Positions 52,219 to 60,455 of a stretch of 64,000 nucleotides of DNA are shown here, piece by piece; position 1 is the stretch's first letter; every line of letters begins with the position of its first letter. The stretch covers positions 4,029,001 to 4,093,000 of the forward strand of contig NZ_CP014616.1 in assembly GCF_001590685.1 (NCBI RefSeq), in the 5' to 3' direction. Origin of the DNA: Sporosarcina psychrophila. GTDB taxonomy: Bacteria; Bacillota; Bacilli; Bacillales_A; Planococcaceae. A program made the position numbers and the translations under genes. Below the pieces are notes generated by a model that was not told the origin of the DNA, did no database searches, and saw nothing but the letters and a program-made list of their open reading frames with translations.

Positions 52219-52962
52219 TTACTTTGTCGCTGATATTACAATTTCAAAACGGTTTTTATCTCCACGGTAACGTGCAATTGTATATTCAATCGGTTCATCC
52301 TTTATATTGAATCCAATAGATATAAACTTTTGAACGGCTCTACCTTTTTCCAAATGGAGATTTTCCATATCGTATTCTATTGCTTCAACTGCTTCAATAA
52401 ACCGCTTAATTTTATTGATTTTTGTCTCTTTATTCATACTTAATACCGGATAAAGTGATTCTTCAACAAAATTATGCTTTAATACGTTTTTACATTTTTC
52501 ATAGGGCAAATAAGTCTTCACCATAACGATAGGTTCGTTATCCGCAAAACGACGACGATGTATATAAATAACTTTCTCATTTGGTTGCAATTTCAAATGT
52601 TCAATCACTTCTTTTGAAGCTTCTACTACTTCTAAATTCAAAACTTCTGTTGTTGGGGTCATTCCTAAATCTCTAATCTGATCATTAAATGATCCTAATG
52701 CTTGAGCAAAACTTTGCGAAATCTTTGGTGCCCGAACAAATGTACCTTTGCTTTTTTCCCGATACAACAAACCTTCTTGCACTAATTCTGTAATAGCTTG
52801 CCTCACTGTTGTTCGACTAATTTCATACACTTCGCTTAACTCTTTTTCTGTTGGAATCGAATCGCCTACTTGATAAATCCCTATTTCAATTTTTTTTTGT
52901 ACTAACTCTTTAAGTTGAAAGTAAAGCGGGATTGGCACTGATTTATCCAGTTTTTCCGTCAA
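52219..52962 (-). CDS. GntR family transcriptional regulator (HutC/UTRA subfamily)
   Basis: The start is placed at TTG 52962, 5-6 bases after GAGGTG, giving MTEKLDKSVPIPLYFQLKEL, the usual start of HutC-type regulators; a TTG at 52998 adds 12 unlikely residues. About 247 residues: winged HTH (IPTEKELSEVYEISRTTVRQ) at 32-75 and a UTRA ligand domain after residue 90 (VIYIHRRRFADNEPIVMVKT, ending FEIVISAT). It is first in the kinase-aldolase operon and divergent from the epimerase, so it most likely represses both with a sugar phosphate as inducer. Confidence 0.9.
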   Translation of the reverse strand: MTEKLDKSVPIPLYFQLKELVQKKIEIGIYQVGDSIPTEKELSEVYEISRTTVRQAITELVQEGLLYREKSKGTFVRAPKISQSFAQALGSFNDQIRDLGMTPTTEVLNLEVVEASKEVIEHLKLQPNEKVIYIHRRRFADNEPIVMVKTYLPYEKCKNVLKHNFVEESLYPVLSMNKETKINKIKRFIEAVEAIEYDMENLHLEKGRAVQKFISIGFNIKDEPIEYTIARYRGDKNRFEIVISATK

Positions 52963-53009
52963 ATTTAACACCTCTATTTTCCAATATACCTTTTTCAAAA
53001 CTTTCCGAC

Positions 53010-53065
53010 TTGACTAAAAGCTATTGTTTTAGTTATTATAACATGTAGTTGGAATATTGCAATAT
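53010..53065 (+). promoter_or_regulatory. Promoter with embedded operator in the GntR/epimerase divergent region
   Basis: A promoter TTGACT-N18-TATTAT (53010-53039) points to the epimerase gene. The inverted repeat ACTAAAA-N7-TTTTAGT (53013-53033) fills its spacer, so a bound repressor would exclude polymerase. A perfect palindrome ATATTGCAATAT follows at 53054-53065. Either could be the GntR-protein site. Confidence 0.6.
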
Positions 53066-53103
53066 CATGACAATGATACATTACTTTTTATGGAGGGGAC
53101 AAC

Positions 53104-53970
53104 ATGAAATACGGTATTTACTTTGCATATTGGGAAGATTCTTGGGAGGTTGACTTTGAGGAATATATTGAAAAGGCGAAGAACCTTGGATTTGATATTT
53201 TAGAAGTCGCAGCACTAGGCCTCGTTCATTTATCAGACAGTAAATTAACACGTCTTAAAGAATTAGCCGATTTCCATAATATTATTCTGACAGCTGGCAT
53301 TGGACTGCCAAAAGAGTATGACGTTTCTTCTTCAAATGACGAAACACGTGAAAACGGAATTCTTTTCATGAAAAAAGTGATTGACAATTTACACATGGCG
53401 GGAATAGACCGGATTGGTGGCACAATTTATTCTTATTGGCCGGTTGACTATACTGTTCCTATCGAAAAACCAATAGCTCTTAAGCACAGTATTGATAGCA
53501 TACGAATTCTCGCTCAATACGCTCAAAAATACAACATCACATTACTAATAGAAACGCTGAATCGTTTTGAACAATTTTTATTGAATGATGCTAAAGAAGC
53601 TATCAATTTCGTAAAAGAGGTCAATGAACCAAATGTTAAAATCATGTTGGATACTTTCCATATGAATATTGAAGAAGACAATATAGCAGATGCAATTCGC
53701 TACGCAGATACATTTTTAGGGCATTTGCATATTGGGGAAGCCAACCGTAAAGTTCCAGGTCAAGGTTCGTTGCCGTGGAGTGAAATTGGGGAAGCTTTAA
53801 AAGACATCAATTATAACCAATACATCGTCATGGAGCCATTTGTAAAAACAGGAGGACAAGTAGGTAGAGATATAAAAGTTTGGCGTGATCTCTCCGATAA
53901 TGCAACTGAAGAAAAGCTCGACAATGACTTAGAAGAATCATTACGTTTCATAAAAGAAACTTTCGAATAA
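53104..53970 (+). CDS. Ketose 3-epimerase (D-psicose/D-tagatose 3-epimerase family, TIM barrel)
   Basis: 288 residues. The start MKYGIYFAYWEDSWEVDFEE and the metal and catalytic residues fit the family: Glu in LLIETLNRFEQFLLN, Asp in IMLDTFHMNIEE, His in GHLHIGEANRKVPGQG, Glu in YIVMEPF. These enzymes epimerise carbon 3 of ketohexoses or ketopentoses. It is the only plus-strand gene in the sugar block and is divergent from the GntR regulator. It probably links a rare ketose to the kinase-aldolase route. GGAGGGG precedes the start. Confidence 0.88.
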   Translation: MKYGIYFAYWEDSWEVDFEEYIEKAKNLGFDILEVAALGLVHLSDSKLTRLKELADFHNIILTAGIGLPKEYDVSSSNDETRENGILFMKKVIDNLHMAGIDRIGGTIYSYWPVDYTVPIEKPIALKHSIDSIRILAQYAQKYNITLLIETLNRFEQFLLNDAKEAINFVKEVNEPNVKIMLDTFHMNIEEDNIADAIRYADTFLGHLHIGEANRKVPGQGSLPWSEIGEALKDINYNQYIVMEPFVKTGGQVGRDIKVWRDLSDNATEEKLDNDLEESLRFIKETFE

Positions 53971-54119
53971 AATGAGTGATATATTGCTAATATTGAAGAT
54001 ATAACTCTAAGATTTAAGCCTTTATTTTATGCTTACGAGTCTTTCAGTAATAAAAAGAATTAAAAGATGGAACGCCGTCCGCGAAGAAAGTCGCACGGCA
54101 TAGAGCAAGGGAAAAGGTG

Positions 54120-54186
54120 GAGATAATATCAAAACCTTACCTATTGCTATTTTCAGCACGTTATTGGCCGCTACTTATATGGTTTG
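54120..54186 (+). pseudogene. Possible signal-peptide remnant without a start codon
   Basis: After GGTGGAG the plus strand reads KTLPIAIFSTLLAATYMV and a stop. It looks like the start of an exported protein in which the expected ATG is ATC. The rest of the gap 53971-54202 shows no gene. Weak evidence. Confidence 0.2.
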
Positions 54187-54202
54187 ACGTTCGATCCTAG
54201 TC

Positions 54203-54242
54203 AAAAAAAGCCTCCCAGAGGAATGAATATCTCTAGAAGGCG
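54203..54242 (-). terminator. Intrinsic terminator of nagB
   Basis: On the minus strand GCCTTCTAGAG-N10-CTCTGGGAGGC is followed by TTTTTTTG. It lies just past the nagB stop codon. Confidence 0.88.
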
Positions 54243-54248
54243 TCTTAC

Positions 54249-54956
54249 TTATTCAGCTAAATTCTTTATATCCGTAATAACCGTCACATCTCCATGCCCC
54301 ATTAGTGCAGTCACCGGATAATCCACAGTCACTGTTCCTTCCAACAGCCTTTCAAGAGCAAAGCGCTTTCGCTCGCCCAATGCAATTAGAATGATCTTTT
54401 TCGCTGCTAAGACCGATGAAATACCCATCGTCAATGCAGTAGCGGGTATCGGTTCATCATTGTCGAACATGGTACTATTTGCACCAAGTGTAGAGTCTGT
54501 TAACGTCTCCACATGCGTAACCGAATCAAATGATGTACCTGGCTCATTAAACGCAATATGCCCATTCTCTCCGATGCCAAGAAGTTGAACGTCTAGCGGG
54601 AATTCACTGAGAAGTTTCTCGTATAATACACATTCCTCCTCAAGTTTTTCAGCAACACCATTTGGAATATAGGTATGTTTAAATTTCTTCTTGCTAAATA
54701 AATGAGCTTGCATGAAAAATGCATAACTGTTCTTATTTCTATCATCGAGCCCAACATATTCGTCGAGATTGAATGCTGTAACCTTTTCGAATGATAGATC
54801 CGAATTGACTAATGTCTCATAGATAGGAATCATTGTGCTTCCCGTCGCAAGACCGAGCACATTCAACTTTCCTTTATCCTGTTGTTCTTTTAAAATTTCC
54901 ATTACATGTTGTGCCGCTTGTTTTGGTTCCTCAACCGTAATAATCGTCATACTCAT
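54249..54956 (-). CDS. nagB: Glucosamine-6-phosphate deaminase
   Basis: 235 residues from the ATG at 54956 (MSMTIITVEEPKQAAQ), which has GGAAGGA 9 bases upstream; longer readings enter non-homologous sequence. Family motifs: GLATGSTMIPIYETL, FNLDEYVGL with the catalytic Asp, and GIGENGHIAFNEPGTSF. It converts glucosamine 6-phosphate to fructose 6-phosphate and ammonia. Single gene with its own terminator, without nagA nearby; it may serve amino-sugar recycling near the glycan locus. Confidence 0.93.
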   Translation of the reverse strand: MSMTIITVEEPKQAAQHVMEILKEQQDKGKLNVLGLATGSTMIPIYETLVNSDLSFEKVTAFNLDEYVGLDDRNKNSYAFFMQAHLFSKKKFKHTYIPNGVAEKLEEECVLYEKLLSEFPLDVQLLGIGENGHIAFNEPGTSFDSVTHVETLTDSTLGANSTMFDNDEPIPATALTMGISSVLAAKKIILIALGERKRFALERLLEGTVTVDYPVTALMGHGDVTVITDIKNLAE

Positions 54957-55055
54957 TATTTTTCCATCCTTCCAAGTCTTTAAATTTATACTTATGAATG
55001 AGAAAAGTAATCCCCTAATCAATTATTAAGTATGACTAAGGTAAGCCAAATATCA

Positions 55056-55142
55056 TTAAAGATGCTTTTGTAAAATCTCAATGACTCTCTCCTGCTCCTC
55101 AACCGTCATATTCGACCCCGACGGCAGACAAAGTGCACTACG
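55056..55142 (-). pseudogene. C-terminal tail of a DegT/DnrJ/EryC1-type aminotransferase
   Basis: Immediately past the galE stop the minus strand encodes RSALCLPSGSNMTVEEQERV, IEILQKHL and a stop. CLPSGSNMT-x-EEQ-x-RVIE is the usual end of PLP-dependent sugar aminotransferases that make amino sugars for surface glycans. The remaining 350 or so residues are missing, so this is a deletion scar. It suggests that the glycan locus once carried an amino-sugar branch. Confidence 0.7.
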
Positions 55143-55151
55143 TTTTTTCTT

Positions 55152-56144
55152 TTACTCTTTATTATTCTCGAACCGCCAAGAATCCCGACACATGGATATA
55201 ACATCACGTTTTGCTGACCAACCTAGTTCTCGATCTGCTTTTGAAGCATCGGCATAGCATGAAGCAATATCTCCAGGTCTGCGTTCTACAATTTCATAAG
55301 GAATTTCTATTCCATTAGCCTCTTCAAAGGCCTTGACTAACTCTATTACACTAGTACCGTTACCACTACCAAGATTATAGATATGTACACCTTCAGTTAG
55401 ATTATCCAATGCTGCAACATGACCTTCCGCCAGATCCATCACATGAATATAATCTCTAACGCCTGTCCCATCGACTGTTGGATACTCGTTTCCAAAAATT
55501 CGAAGCTTCTCTAATTTTCTTTTTGCTACCTGAGTAACATACGGCATCAGATTATTTGGAATCCCATTAGGTACCTCACCAATTAACCCACTCTCATGGG
55601 CTCCTACTGGGTTGAAATATCTAAGAAGTGATACTGAGAAAGCCGGATTCGCTTTTGCTATATCATTTAGAATCCGCTCACTCATAGCTTTCGTTTCACC
55701 ATAAGGATTAGTCGTTGGTAAAAGATTCATCGTCTCTACAAATGGTACAGTGTTGTCCCCGTATACTGTTGCCGAAGAACTAAGGACAAATCTTCTTACA
55801 CCATAATTCTGACAAGCTTCTGCCAAAATCATAGTACTAACAAGATTATTATAGTAATAAGCTAATGGCTTTTCTACAGATTCACCAACCGCTTTAAGAC
55901 CAGCAAAATGGATAACACCATCAATCGAATGGTTGGAAAAGATAGTAGATACCGCTGCTATATCAGTTACGTCTATCTGGTAAAAAATAACTTCTTTTTT
56001 CGTTAATTGCTTTATCTTATCTACTACTTCAACCCTACTATTGCAAAGATTATCGGCAACAATCACTGTATGCCCTGCCTCTAGCAGTGCAACACAGGTG
56101 TGTGAGCCAATATATCCAGCGCCGCCAGTTACTAAGATGTTCAT
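55152..56144 (-). CDS. galE: UDP-glucose 4-epimerase
   Basis: 330 residues. GGAGYIGSHTCVALLEAGH binds NAD, DNLCNSRVEVVDK follows, the catalytic Ser lies in VLSSSATVYGD and the Tyr-x3-Lys in NPYGETKAMSE; ARYFNP is LRYFNPVGAHESG here. It interconverts UDP-glucose and UDP-galactose (or the N-acetyl forms). It is the first-to-last gene of the glycan cluster in transcription order and would supply a UDP-sugar for the glycosyltransferases. Start at ATG with a modest GGTGG site. Confidence 0.95.
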   Translation of the reverse strand: MNILVTGGAGYIGSHTCVALLEAGHTVIVADNLCNSRVEVVDKIKQLTKKEVIFYQIDVTDIAAVSTIFSNHSIDGVIHFAGLKAVGESVEKPLAYYYNNLVSTMILAEACQNYGVRRFVLSSSATVYGDNTVPFVETMNLLPTTNPYGETKAMSERILNDIAKANPAFSVSLLRYFNPVGAHESGLIGEVPNGIPNNLMPYVTQVAKRKLEKLRIFGNEYPTVDGTGVRDYIHVMDLAEGHVAALDNLTEGVHIYNLGSGNGTSVIELVKAFEEANGIEIPYEIVERRPGDIASCYADASKADRELGWSAKRDVISMCRDSWRFENNKE

Positions 56145-56216
56145 CTTTGAATATTACCACCCTCATGTATAAAGATTCTTGGTATATACTAAGCATTCTT
56201 GAGATTTTAGGTTACT

Positions 56217-56876
56217 TTAAATAAGCTCTTCAAGTATACTAATAACCTTCAGGGCTCCATTTCTACACAATAAATCTTGTTCATTAGATTGGACTGTATA
56301 TTTACACATATAAATAAAGTCTATATTATGCTCCTTAGCAGTCTTCATATCTGATAATGCATCGCCAATAAAAACAACCTTTTTATTTGGATTATGGTTC
56401 AAGATAATTGAAGTACACTCTGATTTAGTCTTTGGAGAACCATAAATTGCAGTGAAATATTTACTCAAATCCCTACCAATCAAGACTTCATTTAATTCAT
56501 CTTCATCGCTTCCAGATGCTACATAAAGCTTTTTTTTTAAATTGGACAACCGCAATAATAACTCTTCACACCCGGGAGTAATTTCTGCGGAACTATAAAA
56601 CTCTTTACAAATACTCGCATATTTTGATAAAAGATAATTATATTTTTCTTCTTGAAAAGGCTCTTTTGAGAAATCACTAAAAAACTCTTTGAATTTTACA
56701 TATCTTGAAACCCCAAATGTTTTTTTACAATAGTCAACAAAATTACCAACAATATCTGGCGGATAGTTATCAACAGTTTCTCCAAAGGCTTCACATTTCA
56801 AAAGATTTACATCTATCAGCACACCATCACAATCAAAAATAACGACATCATAATCTTCCAAGACTCGTGAATTCAT
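56217..56876 (-). CDS. HAD superfamily phosphatase (phosphoglycolate phosphatase-like) of the glycan locus
   Basis: 219 residues. Motif I IFDCDGVLIDVN, motif II LYVASGSDEDE, motif III VVFIGDALSDMKTAK, with a helical cap (about residues 18-85). GAGGG precedes the ATG. It lies directly downstream of the cytidylyltransferase gene. In Kdo and nonulosonic-acid pathways a phosphatase acts between the condensation step and CMP activation, and this gene sits in that position. Confidence 0.82.
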   Translation of the reverse strand: MNSRVLEDYDVVIFDCDGVLIDVNLLKCEAFGETVDNYPPDIVGNFVDYCKKTFGVSRYVKFKEFFSDFSKEPFQEEKYNYLLSKYASICKEFYSSAEITPGCEELLLRLSNLKKKLYVASGSDEDELNEVLIGRDLSKYFTAIYGSPKTKSECTSIILNHNPNKKVVFIGDALSDMKTAKEHNIDFIYMCKYTVQSNEQDLLCRNGALKVISILEELI

Positions 56877-56925
56877 TTAGTTCACCCTCTTTACAAATTT
56901 ACTTTACCACTAAGCAATGAATAAA

Positions 56926-57612
56926 TTATACATTAGCCAACTTTGCATTAAGTAAACACTCTGCTATTTTAAAGTCATCAGGCCAGTCGATGTCCATACC
57001 TTCAATTTTATCTAAGGAATATAATTTAGGCATATCACCAATTCTATCTTTACTATTTGTATATATATCTGCGCTTGCTAAAAAGACCGCACTATTAATT
57101 TCATGTAACGTAGGAAGCGTTTGAGTTCTAGGCCATTTTTCAACGCTACGATCATAATTGATTGGACCAGTCTCTCCCCAAACAAAGCTTTGAATAAGTG
57201 ATGTTGTCATTAAAGAGTCATAGCCTTGTTCAAGACTTTCTTTATAAGAAAGTATGATCTTTTTGTAAGCACTAGAATTCAAGAATGGTGAAGTTACGTG
57301 CGTCCATAAAATATGACCATCGTTAATAAGAGTGCGCGCATGAGTAATCAGATCATCAGTACTTGTTAGACTTGTGGCTAGATTCTCTTCTCTACGATGA
57401 ATAATTAGATTTTTAATTCCTGAAAGCTCAGCATATTTAATAATTTCTTCATCATTAGTTGATAATATAATTGTATCAATTTCTTCTATTTCACTTAACT
57501 GTTTCAGTTTTATTTCTATTAAACCATTACTATAAGATGAAAAAGGACGAATATTCTTATTCTTGACCCTTTCACTTCCATTACGACACGGTAAAAAACA
57601 GGTTATCTTCAT
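56926..57612 (-). CDS. CMP-sugar cytidylyltransferase (NeuA/KdsB-like)
   Basis: 228 residues. The nucleotide-binding start FLPCRNGSERVKNKNIRPFS matches the R-x-GS-x-R-x-x-x-KN signature of acylneuraminate cytidylyltransferases. Later LWTHVTSPFLNSSAYKKIIL and a DIDWPDDFKIAE tail agree. It activates an acidic 2-keto sugar with CTP. The start overlaps the stop of the aldolase-fusion gene by 4 bp, so the two proteins are made together. No NeuB synthase lies in the window, so the sugar may not be sialic acid. Confidence 0.88.
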   Translation of the reverse strand: MKITCFLPCRNGSERVKNKNIRPFSSYSNGLIEIKLKQLSEIEEIDTIILSTNDEEIIKYAELSGIKNLIIHRREENLATSLTSTDDLITHARTLINDGHILWTHVTSPFLNSSAYKKIILSYKESLEQGYDSLMTTSLIQSFVWGETGPINYDRSVEKWPRTQTLPTLHEINSAVFLASADIYTNSKDRIGDMPKLYSLDKIEGMDIDWPDDFKIAECLLNAKLANV

Positions 57613-59234
57613 TTCACATATTCTCCTATCAATTGATATACACTGGTTTTCTCAATTTGATATCTTGTTGGTGTTATTGCAACAATTGAACGTGCCCCTT
57701 CACTGTTAGCATACAGCATTAATAACTCATTCATTTCCATATTTCTACTATCATCTGAACTATATCCATCAAATCCAGCTAGTAATATTTTCGATGCATT
57801 TCCGCTAGTTGCAATAGATAATGCATATGCAATTACTAAAGCTGTTGGTACTGTGCAATAATTTTTTTCGAATTTAAATGTATTTTCTTCACATTTAATA
57901 CCGAAATCTTTTATCTCTTTTTCTTTAAAAACATCAATTATTTTATCATCTAACATTGAAATCGGTGTAGCTAGTGGTTGTGGTAGCCTTGTATGAATGT
58001 AGTAATCTGCCATTAGCCTTACGGGATGACAAGCAGCTCTTATATCTATTAAATCGGCTTTTATATACTCTTGCGTATTTAATGCAATAACATATGGTTT
58101 GGCAACCCTGATATACTCTTCTAAAGCTTCTTTATGTTTAACTATTCCTGGACCAGTTCCTAAAATAATTACTTCCCGATTAGTTATTTCAACAGCGGGA
58201 TTCCATGTACCAACTGGGTCTCCCATAAAAAAGTTTCTTGCAGCTTCTAAAGTATCAAAATTAAACTTTTTCCCACCTTCTAATTTAAGGTGGTCAATAA
58301 CAGATAAGATATCCTTTTCATCATATCGTGAATCATTTATCATTTCCTGGATATAAGTCGGATGTATACCAAACTTACCCGCTAAATAATAATAAGTATT
58401 TGTTCCCCATCCATACTTCTGTTGCATCGGATGAAAATTTTTTCGTATTATTTCCAATAAGGGCGTTATATTTATTGATTTATTTCTATAATTGTCTAAT
58501 TCAATTACAGCATACTCAGTTTTTGCATTTCCCGGACCTCTTCCCATGCCTGTAACTGTTCCATCAATCCATGTCACACTTTCTTCTACTGCCCGCATAG
58601 AATTAGCAAGTGCATACCCCATATTATCATGTGTATGTATTCCCATTGGACCTTCCCAAACCTCACGGATAACTTGGATTATTTCAGATGTTTTTTCTGG
58701 ATTTAAACTACCCAAGCTATCTGCAAAATATAGTACATCTAGAGAATAGTCATTCGCTAGCGAAGCCAAATTCTTAATCTCATCCACACTACGATCAGCA
58801 ATCTGCATAAGATTAAAACCTACGATATACCCCTGCTCTTTCAACCAATTTGAAGCTGGTAATGCTTTCTCAAACTCGTGAACATGACATGCTACACGAA
58901 CTAAAGATACAGGTGATTCGGATGCTGGTGCAAAAAGTTTCGATAAGGCAGCTTCGACACCACCAGGATGATTTACTAAATCACTAGCATTGACCATTAC
59001 ACCTATGTTTAGATTTTCCGGAATTTCCAAACTGTTAATAAAATTATCTGTAGTATATGCACAAGCCCCTTTAAACCCATCTTTACTAAATCCGCGAAGT
59101 CCTAGTTCAACGTAGTCTACAGAAATTTCATCCATTGCTTTTAAGTAATCTTGTATTAAATTAATGTCAAAATCCCAAGAATTATAATAACCACCATCTC
59201 GTAATGTGCAATCTAGTAATTTTATTTTACTCAA
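57609..59234 (-). CDS. HMGL-like (DRE-TIM) aldolase fused to a DUF115-like C-terminal domain
   Basis: About 541 residues from a TTG at 59234, preceded by AGGGAGAG with 4-base spacing; an upstream ATG at 59264 has no site. Residues about 1-275 form an HMGL-type barrel with metal and catalytic motifs KLLDCTLRDGGYYNSWDF and MGIHTHDNMGYALAN, as in 4-hydroxy-2-oxovalerate aldolase and isopropylmalate synthase. Residues about 345-541 (VIILGTGPGIVKHKEALEEY, KILLAGFDGYSSDDSRN) look like a DUF115/Rossmann-type domain of glycan loci. It overlaps the cytidylyltransferase gene. I infer a pyruvate- or acyl-condensing step producing the acid that is later activated with CMP. Confidence 0.75.
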   Translation of the reverse strand: MSKIKLLDCTLRDGGYYNSWDFDINLIQDYLKAMDEISVDYVELGLRGFSKDGFKGACAYTTDNFINSLEIPENLNIGVMVNASDLVNHPGGVEAALSKLFAPASESPVSLVRVACHVHEFEKALPASNWLKEQGYIVGFNLMQIADRSVDEIKNLASLANDYSLDVLYFADSLGSLNPEKTSEIIQVIREVWEGPMGIHTHDNMGYALANSMRAVEESVTWIDGTVTGMGRGPGNAKTEYAVIELDNYRNKSINITPLLEIIRKNFHPMQQKYGWGTNTYYYLAGKFGIHPTYIQEMINDSRYDEKDILSVIDHLKLEGGKKFNFDTLEAARNFFMGDPVGTWNPAVEITNREVIILGTGPGIVKHKEALEEYIRVAKPYVIALNTQEYIKADLIDIRAACHPVRLMADYYIHTRLPQPLATPISMLDDKIIDVFKEKEIKDFGIKCEENTFKFEKNYCTVPTALVIAYALSIATSGNASKILLAGFDGYSSDDSRNMEMNELLMLYANSEGARSIVAITPTRYQIEKTSVYQLIGEYVK

Positions 59235-59294
59235 TATTCTCTCTCCCTTTATATAGTCTTTCACTCGTGGGTATTGGATATTTCACCAAATCAA

Positions 59295-60299
59295 TCAATG
59301 ATACTTTTTCAACCAATCAAACCCCAAATAAACCTTTTCTTCAACAAAATCAATACCATTTATCGAGGAAGAACTTACAGTAATAGCTTTTTTATATTTA
59401 ATATTTGGATTGAAGTTTAAAATTTCTGAAGGTAGATTTTTATCCTTAACATGCACGTTCTTAAAACTATCTTCATAATTAAAATTATCTCTAGGATGTG
59501 GTTTAACTACAATATTTAGGTCGTTACAGTAGGTATCAATAATATCTTGGTACACTTCCCTTTGGATTTTTTCAGTTTGAACCATTGAATCCTCAAACAG
59601 AGGTTGGCTCAGAATAAGTACACTGTTACCATACGTAAATGACTCTACTTCTTCGTTACTTGTAAATATCATGTATATTTTCTGCTTTTGCTCCTCTGTT
59701 AGTTTACTAAACATTTCTTTTTTATTTTTGACCCTTATTTTTTTCCTGGGTATTTTAAGATCCTGTTCATCATTAACTTCCACTGTTTTAGAATACTTAG
59801 ACTTGCCATAGAAATATGAGCTTTCAAAAATAAAACCAAAAATTTTACGTATTACAGACTTATGATAGTCAATTTTAACATAATTCTCCAACACTTTATA
59901 AGAATCTTTAGCATCCTCTAGTAAAGTATAATATATTTTGTTTGCTCTTAAATAATAGCCTAAGTAAGTCCAATCATTATAAATATTAACTTCTTTATAG
60001 GTACTCTTTTTTAATTCAAATGTAGGCCTAATTATCTTTTTCAATTTGTAATTCGTAATCAAGTTTCCTATTTTTCCCGATCTACTATTATTTCGTCTAT
60101 CGCTTTTATATTTTTCTTCACTAAATATATACACATTACTGAAAATTCGAGCTTCATTAAGAGAGTCAAATAGTTTCTCATGTTCTGGAATAGAATCACA
60201 AATAACAATATCAGCATCACCAATATTAGAAATCTCCTTGACTAAAGTAATTAATACATGATAGTAAGTAAAACAAATATAAACTTTTTTTTTGTTCAT
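59295..60299 (-). CDS. Glycosyltransferase family 52 / polysialyltransferase-like protein
   Basis: 334 residues. The start VYICFTYYHVLITLVKEISN, then the acceptor-side region DADIVICDSIPEHEKLFDSL, and the late block DLNIVVKPHPRDNFNYEDSF (KPHPR is typical for CMP-sialic acid transferases of GT52 and related families) followed by SSSINGIDFV. It probably transfers the CMP-activated acid sugar on to the growing glycan. GGAAAG precedes the ATG. It is followed by the aldolase-fusion gene 30-60 bp downstream in the same direction. Confidence 0.78.
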   Translation of the reverse strand: MNKKKVYICFTYYHVLITLVKEISNIGDADIVICDSIPEHEKLFDSLNEARIFSNVYIFSEEKYKSDRRNNSRSGKIGNLITNYKLKKIIRPTFELKKSTYKEVNIYNDWTYLGYYLRANKIYYTLLEDAKDSYKVLENYVKIDYHKSVIRKIFGFIFESSYFYGKSKYSKTVEVNDEQDLKIPRKKIRVKNKKEMFSKLTEEQKQKIYMIFTSNEEVESFTYGNSVLILSQPLFEDSMVQTEKIQREVYQDIIDTYCNDLNIVVKPHPRDNFNYEDSFKNVHVKDKNLPSEILNFNPNIKYKKAITVSSSSINGIDFVEEKVYLGFDWLKKYH

Positions 60300-60455
60300 T
60301 TTTCTTTCCTTTCATTATCTTGTTATTAAAAGCTCTTTCAGTAATTACTAAAGTTCAAATATTCCAACCATCTATTCACAATTATTATGAAATACTTGTA
60401 GGATGAATTGGCTCAAAAGAAGCCAATTATATTAATCACAATAAATATTCAATAC

